Assembly (NCBI GenBank): GCA_016710585.1
Contig: JADJVN010000006.1
Span: forward strand, 124,001 to 188,000
DNA length: 64,000 nt
Source: Saprospiraceae bacterium
GTDB lineage: Bacteria > Bacteroidota > Bacteroidia > Chitinophagales > Saprospiraceae
Direction: 5' to 3'
Both the position numbers and the translations under genes were made by a program. Under the pieces are notes generated by a model, which did no database searches, had not been told where the DNA came from, and worked only from the letters and a program-made list of their open reading frames with translations. Shown one piece after another: positions 1 through 10,339 of this stretch; position 1 is the stretch's first letter; each line of letters starts with the position of its first letter.

Positions 1-834
1 ATCACTAAGCAAGTAAGAAAAGGCTGTGATGCTGGTTACCAAGATAATGCTGAGTCTTGCACTAAAACTGTAGACGTTCCAGCTGAATACAAAACTAGAA
101 CTTACCAAAAATTAAAGTCTCCTGCTACAACAAGATCAATTGATGTTGCTGCTCAATATGAGACAAGAACTTATTCAAAATTAGTTAGCCCAGCTACTAC
201 TACTACAAGAGAAGTTCCAGCTCAATATGCTACAAGAACTTATCAGAAATTAGTTAGTCCAGCTACTACTACTTCAGTTGAAGTTCCTGCTGAATATTCT
301 ACAAGAACTTATTCAAAATTAGTTAGCCCAGCTACTACTACTACAGTTGATGTTCCTGCTCAGTACGAGACAAGAACAGTTACAAAATTGAAATCACCTG
401 CTACTACTGAATCAGTAAGTGTACCAGCTGAATACAAAACAAGAACTGTATCTAAAGTTAAATCTCCTGCTACTTCAACTTCAACAGAAGTTGCTGCTCA
501 GTACGAGACTGTAACTATGTCAAAAGTATCTAGCCCAGCTACAACAACTACAGTTGATGTTCCTGCTGAATACAAAACAATCACAAAGAAGAGATTAGTT
601 AAACCTGGTGGATTCACTGAGTGGAGAGAAATCGTTTGTGCTTCTAAAGTAACTTCTGAATTGGTTATTTCAGTTCAAAGAGCTTTAAAAGCTGCTGGTT
701 ACGATCCTGGTCCAGAAGATAACGTATTAGGTTCTCAAACTAAAGCTGCTTTAGTTAAATACCAAAAAGATAAAGGACTTCCAATCGGTCAATTAGACAT
801 GCAAACATTGAAGTCTTTAGGAATCAATCAATAA
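1..834 (+). CDS. Repeat-rich peptidoglycan-binding protein, 5'-truncated by window edge
   Basis: The reading frame is open from base 1, so the gene starts before the window; a start at the internal ATG 388 would be an artefact. The visible 277 residues hold seven 23-residue repeats (pattern K-L-x-S-P-A-T-T...VPA-x-Y-x-T-R-T), then a Pro/Gly linker containing GGFTEWREIVC, then a C-terminal peptidoglycan_binding_1-like domain (about residues 215-277, with IxxxQRALKAAGYDPG and LGSQTKAALVKYQ). Families of this build in Bacteroidota are envelope proteins thought to bind the cell wall. The signal peptide is not visible because the N-terminus is missing. A strong terminator follows the stop. Confident on the domain, unsure of the role. 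Confidence 0.8.
   Translation: MTKQVRKGCDAGYQDNAESCTKTVDVPAEYKTRTYQKLKSPATTRSIDVAAQYETRTYSKLVSPATTTTREVPAQYATRTYQKLVSPATTTSVEVPAEYSTRTYSKLVSPATTTTVDVPAQYETRTVTKLKSPATTESVSVPAEYKTRTVSKVKSPATSTSTEVAAQYETVTMSKVSSPATTTTVDVPAEYKTITKKRLVKPGGFTEWREIVCASKVTSELVISVQRALKAAGYDPGPEDNVLGSQTKAALVKYQKDKGLPIGQLDMQTLKSLGINQ
109..591 (+). repeat. Seven in-frame 69-bp tandem repeats
   Basis: Seven consecutive 69-bp units encode 23-residue repeats (cores SPATTRSIDVAAQY, SPATTTTREVPAQY, SPATTTSVEVPAEY and so on). The codon phase is kept throughout, so this is a coding repeat and not a CRISPR array. Units alternate between TRTYS/TRTYQ and TRTVT/TRTVS endings. Confidence 0.9.
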
Positions 835-861
835 TCTTTTTCTAGATTATTAAAATAAAAA

Positions 862-888
862 GGCGGGATGAATCATCCCGCCTTTTTT
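862..888 (+). terminator. Rho-independent terminator
   Basis: A 10-bp perfect stem (ggcgggatga / tcatcccgcc) is followed by a T run, 26 bases after the stop of the repeat protein. An A tract precedes the stem, so it could also work in the other direction. Confidence 0.9.
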
Positions 889-904
889 ATTTAGGGTATT
901 TGAT

Positions 905-912
905 TAAATTTG
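905..912 (+). promoter_or_regulatory. Bacteroidota -7 box of glyA
   Basis: TAAATTTG matches TAnnTTTG and ends only four bases before the glyA ATG, so the transcript is expected to be leaderless or nearly so. The -33 element would lie in the T-rich side of the preceding terminator. Confidence 0.5.
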
Positions 913-916
913 CAAA

Positions 917-2194
917 ATGAAAGATCAAGCCATCCAGAATTTATTAGCAAAAGAACTCCACCGCCAAAGAAATGGAATAGAACTCATCGCTTCAGAAAAC
1001 TTTGTCAGCTATGAGGTAATGAAAACTATGGGAAGTTGTCTTACAAACAAATATGCAGAAGGATATCCAGGCAAAAGATATTATGGTGGCTGTGAAGTTG
1101 TTGATGAAATAGAAACACTCGCTATTAACCGACTTTGCGAACTTTTTGGAGCAGAATACGCCAATGTCCAACCTCACTCTGGAGCTCAGGCAAATATGGC
1201 TGTACAAACCTGCTTACTCAATCCTGGAGATACGATCATGGGCCTTGATCTCTCACACGGAGGACATTTAAGTCACGGTTCACCAGTAAATTTTAGCGGA
1301 AAAAATTATAAAGTAGAATTTTATCATGTCGAAAAGGAGACTGGTAGAATCTCAATGAATGAAATTCGTGAGAAAGCCCATTCTTCAAAACCCAAAATGA
1401 TTATCTGCGGTGCTTCTGCTTATTCTCGAGATTGGGATTATAAAGAACTCAGAGCTATTGCAGATGAGGTAGGCGCTACTTTGCTTGCCGATATCGCACA
1501 TCCAGCTGGATTGATTGCTACTGGCCTTCTCAATGATCCTATGAAACACTGTCATATAGTTACATCTACCACTCATAAAACCTTGCGTGGACCAAGAGGT
1601 GGAATCATCATGATGGGCAAGGACTATGATAATCCGATGGGCAAAACAGATAAAAAAGGCAATTTATTGAAAATGTCTCACCTTTTAAACATGGCTGTAT
1701 TCCCTGGTATACAAGGTGGACCCTTGGAACATGTCATTGCATCAAAAGCAGTAGCATTTGGAGAAGCACTCCAACCAGAATTTAAAGTGTATTGCAAGCA
1801 AGTCATAGACAATTCAAATAGCTTTGCCAAAGCTTTTACTGACAAAGGATATTCTATCGTATCTGGTGGTACTGACAATCATCTTTTTCTTCTAGACCTA
1901 CATTCTGTAGGCGTTACTGGAAAACTAGCAGAAAACACACTTGTAGAAGCCGATATTACAGTCAATAAAAACATGATCCCATTTGATCCAACTCCTCCTA
2001 TGACGACATCAGGCATTAGATTAGGTACAGCAGCCATGACAAGCAGAGGATTTAAAGAAAATGACTTTATACAAGTGGCCAATTGGATAGATTATGTATT
2101 AAGGAATCACGATCAAAAATCTGCAATCCAAGAGATTAAATCAAAAGTGAATAAATATATGGAGCATTTCAGTTTGTATCCTGAAATTGGTTAA
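917..2194 (+). CDS. glyA: Serine hydroxymethyltransferase
   Basis: A 425-residue PLP enzyme that interconverts serine + tetrahydrofolate with glycine + 5,10-methylene-THF in the cytosol, supplying one-carbon units. Seen: IELIASENFVS near residue 21, HSGAQAN at 87-93, HGGHLSHG at 114-121, and the PLP-lysine motif TTHKTLRGPRGG with Lys221. Length and full collinearity are typical of SHMT, and no lesion was seen. It is monocistronic: a terminator lies upstream and an oppositely oriented gene downstream. The start is fixed by the -7 box just upstream. Confidence 0.97.
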   Translation: MKDQAIQNLLAKELHRQRNGIELIASENFVSYEVMKTMGSCLTNKYAEGYPGKRYYGGCEVVDEIETLAINRLCELFGAEYANVQPHSGAQANMAVQTCLLNPGDTIMGLDLSHGGHLSHGSPVNFSGKNYKVEFYHVEKETGRISMNEIREKAHSSKPKMIICGASAYSRDWDYKELRAIADEVGATLLADIAHPAGLIATGLLNDPMKHCHIVTSTTHKTLRGPRGGIIMMGKDYDNPMGKTDKKGNLLKMSHLLNMAVFPGIQGGPLEHVIASKAVAFGEALQPEFKVYCKQVIDNSNSFAKAFTDKGYSIVSGGTDNHLFLLDLHSVGVTGKLAENTLVEADITVNKNMIPFDPTPPMTTSGIRLGTAAMTSRGFKENDFIQVANWIDYVLRNHDQKSAIQEIKSKVNKYMEHFSLYPEIG

Positions 2195-2267
2195 GGCCTA
2201 TTTAAAATTAGTATTCTAGATTTTATTCTACTTTGGAAATTATAATAACTTGCTAGCTTGAACAGAG

Positions 2268-3284
2268 TTAATGAGCAGAAATAGAATAATTGAACTGCAA
2301 GCCAGCTTGCATTGTGTTATTTGGCACGTTCTTAAATTTTAATTCTGGATTCAGTCTATTAGAATTCTGCAACACGAATCCTATTCCAAAATTCTTACGC
2401 TGGTATGAAATTCCTATTTGTTGTAACGCACTCCAATCCATTTTGCTAATTAATGTTAATTTCTTTACTTCTCCTTCTTCATTGATATAATTCCCTGTCC
2501 ACTTTGAATTCACATTCAAAGTAAAGCCCGCTAAGAAATCGATATAGAATTGCTTACATAAATGTGCATGATATCCTGCCAAATAAGGCATACTGACGAC
2601 TTGATATTTTTGAAAAAAATGATAATCTTGACTAATAGTTTGAACACTTGGCACATCAGATTTTAAGTCCTCTATATTTCCATTCAACTTTTCAACTCTT
2701 GCAATTACAACATCTTTGATTATTGTATTCTGTGAATTGGAAGTTTTAAATGACCATTTTTCATTGTATTGTGATAAGCCAATCCCTGTGTGCAAAGAGA
2801 ACTTATTGTTTACTGACCATCCCACTAATAAATTTGCTGTACAGTTTTCCAAACTCTTCTTCGCATATTGCTTATTGGAAATAAAATCAATATCCTTCGA
2901 GAAGGGATAATTTATCCCACTAAATGCCTGAAGACTAAAGAGTGCTTTATGATTCAACTTTCGAACTATCTTTTTTGTGCTGGGTTCAAAAAGTTCCTCT
3001 GCTGGTAATTTCAAAGATTCCTCAGGTTTTAAAATCAGATTAGAATCGGATGAGATTCCTCCAATAGAGTTCAATACAGAAGTATTGTCATGCTTTAGAT
3101 TACCATTCGAAATTACTGAATCAGACTTTCTATCTTGATCTACTGTAATATCTTCAACTGTTAAAATAGAACGATTTGACTTCTCCATTTCTGTATTTAC
3201 ATCACTTGAATTTAAACTAACATATGATGCTTCATTATCTATTGAGCTCTTTGGTGAATATGGACTTTGAGTCATACTTATCAA
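2268..3284 (-). CDS. Outer-membrane beta-barrel-like protein (probable C-terminal part of a split gene)
   Basis: The N-terminal ~110 residues are polar and low-complexity. From about residue 112 (KALFSLQAFSGINYPF) the protein shows alternating aromatic/hydrophobic strands ending in GLQFNYSISAH, as in PorT-like beta-barrels. It has no signal peptide; the first possible start is TTG, with an ATG three codons later. It overlaps the end of the upstream membrane-anchor ORF by 50 bp. Bacteroidota often encode one protein with a short cytoplasmic N-terminus, one TM helix, a linker and a barrel, next to an ECF sigma gene. This ORF plus the 3235-3642 ORF would make such a protein if a single frameshift in 3235-3300 were corrected. 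Confidence 0.6.
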   Translation of the reverse strand: MISMTQSPYSPKSSIDNEASYVSLNSSDVNTEMEKSNRSILTVEDITVDQDRKSDSVISNGNLKHDNTSVLNSIGGISSDSNLILKPEESLKLPAEELFEPSTKKIVRKLNHKALFSLQAFSGINYPFSKDIDFISNKQYAKKSLENCTANLLVGWSVNNKFSLHTGIGLSQYNEKWSFKTSNSQNTIIKDVVIARVEKLNGNIEDLKSDVPSVQTISQDYHFFQKYQVVSMPYLAGYHAHLCKQFYIDFLAGFTLNVNSKWTGNYINEEGEVKKLTLISKMDWSALQQIGISYQRKNFGIGFVLQNSNRLNPELKFKNVPNNTMQAGLQFNYSISAH

Positions 3285-3642
3285 TTCTAATCTCTTTGAT
3301 TAATGCATTAGATAAAACCGCATTATTTCTATTTTTTTGAACTTGAGGATATGTTAAGCATAATTCATTGTTACTAGATGAATTTTCGCTCAATTGTTGT
3401 TCTTGACTATGAGCAGTTCTTTTAGATAAATTCTCGATTTTGCTATTAGTAAAAGTCTGATAATAAAACCCAATAATAGATAATCCCAAAATAAAGACAA
3501 TAAAAAAAAGTCCTCGTCTTTTCTTTTTATTTCTTCTTTCTTGAATTTGATTCCATTGATATTCCTTATCAAAATCATAATCCTCCTCAATGTATGAATC
3601 TTTAAGTATTTTACTTAATTTATCTTGTTTCATTTTTTTCAA
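3235..3642 (-). CDS. Single-TM protein beside ECF sigma factor (anti-sigma-like position)
   Basis: A 135-residue ORF, more likely starting at Met4. A charged cytoplasmic N-terminus (residues 1-45, ending in RRNKKKRRG) precedes one TM helix (about 46-62, FFIVFILGLSIIGFYY), then a Ser/Asn-rich stretch. It overlaps the sigma-factor stop by about 20 bp (translational coupling), the usual place for a membrane regulator of an ECF factor. No zinc-anti-sigma HxxxCxxC motif is present. It probably forms one protein with the barrel ORF that follows; the break is not resolved. Confidence 0.55.
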   Translation of the reverse strand: MKKMKQDKLSKILKDSYIEEDYDFDKEYQWNQIQERRNKKKRRGLFFIVFILGLSIIGFYYQTFTNSKIENLSKRTAHSQEQQLSENSSSNNELCLTYPQVQKNRNNAVLSNALIKEIRIDKYDSKSIFTKELNR

Positions 3643-4186
3643 CGATTAGCTTTTTTAAAAATAATTTTGCTCGACTCAATTGTGATCTTGAAGTTGTTTC
3701 TGCAATGGAGAGTAATTTCGAAATTTCAGTATGTGAATACTGTTCAAAGTAATACAAATTCAGAATCGTGCGATAACCATCTGGCAACTTCTCTATAAGT
3801 TCACCGTAATTGATCTCTTCAACATCATTAAATTCTATTGCATCAGGATCTTGTAATGTCTCATCTAAAATTTCTGTAAAATTAAACTTTAATGATTTCC
3901 GCTTACACTGCAAAATGGCATTAACGCATAGTTTATTCATCCAAAAAATGAATTCACCTTTAGTAGGATCATAGCTCGACAATTTCTTGAATAATAAAAT
4001 AAAACACTCTTGGAAATAATCTTCTGCTTCAAACTTACTATTACTATAGCGTCTGCAAATAGCCATCACTTTTGGTGACATCATCAAATAAAACTTCTTC
4101 TCTGATGACTCCGACCTATGGATACATGCATTAATCAAGGATAAGAGATCCACAGAACTATTCATATGTTGGACCACTTCGTTCAT
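3620..4186 (-). CDS. ECF-type RNA polymerase sigma-70 factor
   Basis: 188 residues with the two ECF domains. Region 2 is about residues 40-105 (AEDYFQECFILLFKKLSSYDP and FIFWMNKLCVNAI). Region 4 is about 125-180 (LPDGYRTILNLYYFEQYSHTEISKLL followed by SRSQLSRAKLFLKK). It should direct RNA polymerase to promoters answering an envelope signal carried by the downstream TM/barrel gene. Genes follow with overlaps, as in an operon. Target promoters cannot be told from the window. Confidence 0.88.
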   Translation of the reverse strand: MNEVVQHMNSSVDLLSLINACIHRSESSEKKFYLMMSPKVMAICRRYSNSKFEAEDYFQECFILLFKKLSSYDPTKGEFIFWMNKLCVNAILQCKRKSLKFNFTEILDETLQDPDAIEFNDVEEINYGELIEKLPDGYRTILNLYYFEQYSHTEISKLLSIAETTSRSQLSRAKLFLKKLIVEKNETR

Positions 4187-4187
4187 G

Positions 4188-5737
4188 CTATAATTTAATA
4201 AATTTATTGTGATAGCTTCCTTTACTATTTCGAAGGCAAACTATATACTGTCCTGATGGAATAAAGTCTAGATTCACTTTCAATTCACCGCTAAAATCTA
4301 CAGCTTTAATTATCATAGTATGTAATATATTTGCATTCATATCGACAATTTGCAAATGGCTATCTTCGTCAAGCACCTCATCTTTAAACCTAATAATTAA
4401 ATCTTCTGTAATTGGGTTATTCACAATAAAAAAATTTGCTTGTGGACTGAAATTCATTGAAGTATTAGAAGGTAACTGGATTCAAATTAAATCTAGACAG
4501 AAAAAATCCATACTCTATTTTTATACTACTTCCTAAATCCAATTTACCTTCTACAATCTCTACATATTCTGGAAAAATAAAGAGAATCACCTAAAAGATA
4601 ATTTTTGGATACCTACTTTTCAAAAAAAAACTTTCATCTAATTTTCCATCTTTATCAAATCTTTTTAGCTCAGAGAATACTTTTTGACTATTTAGCTTAC
4701 TAATAGAAAATACAAATTTACCCCCATCTAAAGTCATAAATGAATTAATATATTGAGATATTGTCCCATCAACAATTGAATCAACTACTACAATCCCTAG
4801 ATTTCCGAAATTCTTATCTAAGTTTCCTAAAGTATCAAATTTCATTAAAAAGTGCTTAGTAATTATATTTTGCTGAATATATTCCTCGCATTGAACAAAT
4901 AATGCTAATTCACTTTTCGAATATTCCCTCCATGAAAAAGATTGAATTATTACAACATTCATTGGGAGAAAAATATCCAAACTCCCATTCTTACCAAAAT
5001 CAAAATTCACATCTCCATTCAAATTATATTTTTTTAACGAAATAATTTAAATCTTTATGCAGCGTTGACTTATAAATACTATTTTGATAAACAAAATAAT
5101 TTTCGAATACAAAATCTGAAACAAAAGATAAATCTTTGATTTCAAAAGTGTTACAATCAATCAACCTAACTATTTTTTCCTGTATTTTTTAATACACCCA
5201 TCTACCACAATAAAATACTGACTGACTATCTTTTATTTCATTGATGGTGCAATCATAATAATTTTCACAAATTATAAAATTTTCAATTATCACTATTCCA
5301 TCATTGCTATAATTTAAATCCATGGATCCGTCGCTATTTAATCTCATTAAGAATAAGGTTACAAATACTATCCTTCATTAAATCTAATATTTGCAATTTT
5401 ACCATCCTTAATCCCAATATTTTTAAACACGAGATATTTGCTCTTATTAATATTTTCCCATTATTTCCAAAACTCAAATTCAAATTTCCATCTTTCAAAT
5501 TCTTTGTTACAGCAATATATCGTAAAGCCCCTTATCGGATCTTCCGTACTGTATAAATGAACTGTCCTTTAAGAAAAGCACTGATCCAATTTGGTCGAAT
5601 TGTTGACCAAAATCTGTAACAACCTTACCTTGATTTCCAAAATTTAAGTCAATTATACCAGATTGAGAATTTGAGCGTACTAAAGTAAAAGAAAAATAGA
5701 AAGTAAACACAAGTAATTTTAAATATAAATTATTCAT
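4188..5737 (-). pseudogene. Broken delta-60-repeat secreted protein with T9SS C-terminal domain
   Basis: At least three ORF pieces belong together. 5507-5737 starts with a signal peptide (LYLKLLVFTFYFSFTLVRS) and a delta-60 unit (IDLNFGNQGKVVTDFG). 4591-5022 holds LDKNFGNLGIVVVDS and LDESFFLKSRY. 4188-4457 is a T9SS sorting domain (IPSGQYIVCLRNSKG...KFIKL). The stretch between them (5023-5506) still encodes delta-60 units in other frames (NLKDGNLNLSFGNNG; GSMDLNYSNDGIVI). The intact protein would be a secreted beta-propeller exported by the type IX system. Several frame changes are needed to join the pieces, so it is either decayed or error-laden sequence. Confidence 0.7.
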
Positions 5738-5738
5738 A

Positions 5739-7519
5739 TTATTGTATTTTAGCTTTTATTGAAATATTCACATTGCTTTTTTCTATACTTTGATTTGTTA
5801 CATAATTCACTTTCATATTCTTAATTAAAATATTCACAAATTTTCCTTTGATATCAGATAAAGAAAAAATTTCAAATTCCAAGTTATTATGGTATAAATA
5901 ATAATAAGGAAAATTTCGTTGCATTTGCGTCCACAATAAATTCCATACACTAAATGAATTGGCTGAAATCTTTGTTCGAAATAGCTGGATATTGTAATAG
6001 GCAATTCCACCATTTCCATCTGAATCCACTGCTAATATATTAAATACTTCTCGCCTATTCAAACTATCCGCTTTTATGATTAAGTCCACTACTGCAGGTT
6101 CTAGGATTTTATGTGAACCATCTTCAAAAAACATATAAATGCCTTCTGAATAACTTTGATCACAGGCTCTTATAAGACCGAAGTCTAACTGATCACTCGA
6201 ATTAAATTCAATAATCTTACTTTGCTTATTATTAAGTCCATCATAGGCAATTAAATATGTATTATCAAAACCATGACAATTTGAAACCACTGCCTCAAAC
6301 TTACCGTTTTGATCTCCCGAAATAAAAATAGGAATTGCATTGTCATTTAGCTTAATCATCACATAACCTTTTTAATTGGCTCAAATCCACAATCAACTAT
6401 GGTTCCGCTGATTTTGCTAAAATATTTCTCATCAAGATTCAAAACGCCCAAATTTAATCGAGCATTTACCGTAGGAATTTCCTTTTGCACAATGATCTCA
6501 TCACAATCATTGATTATTTTTAATTTTCCATATCCTCCTGATTGAATTCTATAACTAAAATATCCAGAAGTATTTGGATATAAAATACTTTTTGTTCCAA
6601 ACATCTCATCTTCATATATTAGCTCTACTTCTGGATGATAAGTACCAACATTAATATTGCCTTCTACTAAAAAACTATTGACTATAGTGTCACAGTTCCA
6701 TGGTGTAAAATGATTGACATATCCTACATACTTATTTCCTTCAAGAATCGCTCTTCCCTCTTCAATCCAAAATCCCGAACTATCATTCAAATACCATAAA
6801 GGCATACTAGAAGGCGCAGAATTAATTTGTTGTTGTGGAACTTGAATCTCCAATTTAGCTTGCTTCTGCAATCTTAACTCTTGGTCATTCTCCGCTTTAA
6901 TGATTACATCAACCATGCCATAACTCTGCAATCTTTGCACATCTTGATTTGCATTAATGGAGAGCATTTCTGTAGGAATATACTTTGCTAGATTTTGATC
7001 GAATGGATCAATCCCGCGAAAAAAAACTTTGACTTGACCTTTATAAATTTTACCTTCAGAATCCAAAAAAGATTCTGGTTCAAACTCTACAGAACCAAAA
7101 TTTCTCACTTCTACCTTCCCTCCTTCAATTCCTCGAATTTGAGTTCCCGATCCAAGGGTTCTGAGTAGTACTTTTACTCTTGAAGTATCTTTGGCATTGG
7201 TAGAAATATTTACATAAGAAGTTAAAAATTGTTCTTTCTCTATTTTAATAACGCCATTCTCTTTCGTCACAAATCCAGTAAATTTGAAATAACCATTTTG
7301 GTCAGTTACAGTAGAGCTAGAATAAATTGCTCCAACAGTAACTTTTGCATCTTGAATAGGAAATCCTTGTTCATCCAAAACAAGCCCAGAAACAGTGGTC
7401 TCAACCAGTCTTTTCGGATCAATATTTGGGTTCGTAATAGTTGTTTCAACACTATCTTTTCTACATGAAAAAAGAATGCACAACAAGACTAAAAAGCAAT
7501 ATTCTTTTAAAGTTATCAT
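5739..7519 (-). CDS. Carboxypeptidase-regulatory-like lipoprotein (one frameshift)
   Basis: As printed there are two ORFs (6359-7519 and 5739-6362). The first starts with a lipoprotein signal (LVLLCILFSCRKD, lipobox Cys), then a carboxypeptidase-regulatory-like beta-sandwich (VSGLVLDEQGFPIQDAKVTV...DQNGYFKFTG), then a second beta-rich region, and stops inside another such domain (GTIVDCGFEPIKKVM*). Adding one A to the A5 run of the coding strand (T5 at 6369-6373) gives EPIKKGYVMIKLND and runs on through GDQNGKF, restoring the domain. The repaired protein is about 593 residues, likely an outer-membrane lipoprotein. Its substrate is unknown. The delta-60 gene follows immediately. Confidence 0.75.
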
Positions 7520-7692
7520 ATTATTAAAGTATAAATTTAAGAAATAATTTTCATTTCAGCGGGTATATGCAAGTTATTCTCAAAACGTTGCATGGATTGT
7601 AAAAAAAATTGAAAATTTAGTTGAAAGTCTATTTCTCAAGCTTATAATTGGATGTTTTTTTTGCTTCTGGAGGTAGCATTACTTGAATTTTG

Positions 7693-7864
7693 TCTTAAAC
7701 TATGATTCTAATGATTTGATGATTGAATATGATCTATTATTCTTTTGATGTTATTTATTTTGTGATGGACTTTACTTTGGTTTCATTACTCTTTTGAATT
7801 GTAAACTTCTGCACCCAAAGTTTATAAGCAATCCAATTTCCATATTGTAGGCTTCAAGATAATT
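7693..7864. repeat. Dispersed repeat, copy A
   Basis: Starts tcttaaactatgatt and ends caagataatt. It shares about 90 nearly identical bases (ctttggtttcattactcttt onwards) with 10,404-10,490 and a weaker 5' part. It covers the 3' end of the GxxExxY remnant, so part of the likeness is coding. Confidence 0.6.
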
Positions 7865-8158
7865 AATGGCTTGAGCAAGATGAACATCTTCCAATTGTAT
7901 AACAGCTTTTAACTCAAGCATTATTTTTCTTCAAAAAAATCTACGCGTCTTTTCCTACTCTTCCCCTTTGTAAAATATCTGCATCTCATGTTCTCTTGAA
8001 TATGAAATTTTTTTTAAATCAAATTCCTTTGCCAGAGCTTTTTGATAAATAAATTCTTGGAAACCATTACCTAAAATCTTATGTACCTCCATTGCACAAC
8101 CTATTATTCTACCAGTGAGTTCTGAAAATTTATATTGATCATTTATCATTGTCTTCAA
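7783..8158 (-). pseudogene. GxxExxY-family protein remnant
   Basis: The N-terminal 67 residues are clear (LTGRIIGCAMEVHKILGNGFQEFIYQ, the family's GxxExxY-type motif), then a stop. The C-terminus is recoverable in other frames: KRRVDFFEEK, then LELKAVIQLEDVHLAQAINYLEAYN and GLLINFGCRSLQFKRV. At least two frame changes are needed. The family (~125 residues, PD-(D/E)xK-like, function unknown) is common in Bacteroidota. Confidence 0.7.
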
Positions 8159-8215
8159 TAAGTTATAAAAATCAAAGTTAAGACATTTGATTAGATTGAT
8201 TATTTCTTGTGAGCT

Positions 8216-10216
8216 TTATTTATTTTTAAATATCTTTAATGAATGCTTTTCATTCTTTGAATTTTCAATTGAAAGGAAATAAATACTTGATAGCATATTT
8301 TCATCCTTCCAAAGATACTGTGTTAAAAGATTCGTTATGTCGCTATTACTTGTTGATGATTTGATCACAAATTCTTTTATTGTTTGACATCCAAGAGAAT
8401 CTGTGACAACCACAAAATAAGTCCCTGCACGAAGCTGTTGAATATTTGAACTTGTCGATCCATTATTCCATAGCACTTTGTAAGGTTTTTTGCCTCCTGT
8501 TATCATAAGTTGTATTGAGCCATTGGCGGTACCGTTATCTTGTGTCAAGCTTCCATTACATATGAGACTATCATAGCGAATAATCTTCACATTAACTGTA
8601 CTATCGCATCCATTATATGCACCATTTCTTAATACAAAATTATAGCTACTATCTGATGGAGCTATGATCTTAGAACCAATGTGAATCGTATCATTCATGC
8701 ATACTTCAAAAATGTAGTTGGATGTGACTTCTGGTCTAAATGCTAGATTAATACAGAGGATGCTATCACAATTATTGCTTCCCTTTAGCACTTGAGTTCC
8801 ACGTTTATTTTTTTCTGAATAAATCTCTCCATTGATCAATAAATCTTCTCCTTTACATAGTGTATCAATGTACATTGATCATTGTACACATTGTGGATGG
8901 AATTTTACTAGCCAATAACCTGAAGTATTATTGACTAAAGAAACTGTTTTGTTGCCTGATATTGGAGAATTGGAGCTGCTCAATATCAACATACCATTAT
9001 CCCTAGTAGGAATTATATCTAAGGCATATTCATCACCACCCCCTCCTAAAGTCATTTGCCAAATAATATTTCCAGTACTCCCTATTTCCAACAGCCAATT
9101 GTCATTACTCCCATATATAGGACTGGTTTTATTTCCAGAAATCTCAGAATTACTTGTAGTTAATAAGTTGTAATTATTATCTTTATTAAGATAAAGTTTA
9201 CATCCATAGTCTTCTTGTTGGCTGCCCCCATAGGCTTTGTCCCAAACTCTATTTAAATCTTTATCTAGCTTCAACAACCAAAGATCATCATTGCCATAAC
9301 CCATATCGTGTTTGTATGTATTAGTGCCAGTAGATGCATCCATAGCTAAGGTAAGATAACCTTGCTGGTCAATAACAGACTGAAATGAGACATTATACGT
9401 TTGTGAAGGTACAAGGATTTGCTTTTTCAAAATTAAATTTGTGTCCAACTGTACTATCCAAACTCCAGATCCAGCAAGAGTTTTATCATTTGATATTGGT
9501 GAATCCGATACTCCAATTATATAGATTACATTATTTATATAATTAATAGAAGCCAATCTGTCAGATAAATCTCCTCCTATCGTTTTCTGTTTTTTTATAT
9601 TGCCTACAGAATCAATATTGATTATCCAATAGTCAGCCATCCCCCTACTATCCTCAGTTTTATTTCCAGATCTATAAGATGAAGAGGAAATGCCTATGAG
9701 ATAACTATTATCATTTATTCTAGTAATAAACTCATGCCCCGATGTAGCTATATTTTCATCCCCAGCTCCACCATATGACTTATCCCAAATGATGTTACCA
9801 TCATAACCAATTTTAATAATCCATAAGTCAGACCCACCAAAAGAATTCATTGACTTGTCTAATCCAATATTTGAATCTGAATATGCACTAACTAAGAATC
9901 CGTTTGAAGTTTCAATAACATCAATATAAGAATCTATTTTCCCACCTCGAATTGGTCTAGACCATATTAGACAGCCATACTTATCCAATTTAGTTACATA
10001 AAAATCAGATTGATCATTAAAAGGTTTGAGCAATTCGCTACCATAGGTATAGCTATTCCCAAAAAGATAAACACTGCTATCTGAAGTTTCTATTGATTTG
10101 GTTCTTGAAAAAGAATTTAATGTCCTAATTCCCAACTGCCAACTAATAGGAAACTGTGCAAAGCTTTGGAAAAATGTCATAATTAAAAACACAAGTAGGC
10201 TTAAATTTTTCATCAC
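8216..10216 (-). CDS. Secreted beta-propeller/SprB-repeat protein interrupted by an in-frame TGA
   Basis: The N-terminal part (8879-10216) has a signal peptide ending in FFQSFAQ, then blades with the motif DxWLLKLDxxGNIIWDKSYGG and D(N)SPISGNKT, typical of Bacteroidota T9SS-associated propellers. It ends ...PQCVQ, TGA (8879-8881). The next codons continue in the same frame: S-M-Y-I-D-T-L-C-K-G-E, followed by Cys-rich 'xGxxYxE...GCDS' units and one SprB repeat (GSIQLMITGGKKPYKVLWNNG...GTYFVVVTDSLGC). Same frame and domain continuity argue for one gene with a premature stop. No clear T9SS tail is left at its C-terminus. Confidence 0.7.
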
Positions 10217-10339
10217 ATTGATTTGGCAGTAAAAATAAACAGAAAATAAATACTAAGGTAAAAAATCTAAGATTATTTTAGACTGCAACAAGATGAGATA
10301 TTATGCTGAATTTTGTGCTGGATTCTTTTATATCGTAGA

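Noticed and set aside
109..591. Regular 69-bp repeats that could suggest a CRISPR array
   Set aside because: Repeats are contiguous, in frame and encode a clear protein repeat; there are no unique spacers.
992..2082. Minus-strand ORFs of 63-71 codons inside glyA
   Set aside because: Antisense shadows of a well-conserved gene, with no family likeness.
8879..8881. Reassigned TGA codon (alternative genetic code)
   Set aside because: Other genes in the window end in TGA (for example at the integrase-upstream gene) and most breaks are frame changes, not TGA codons.
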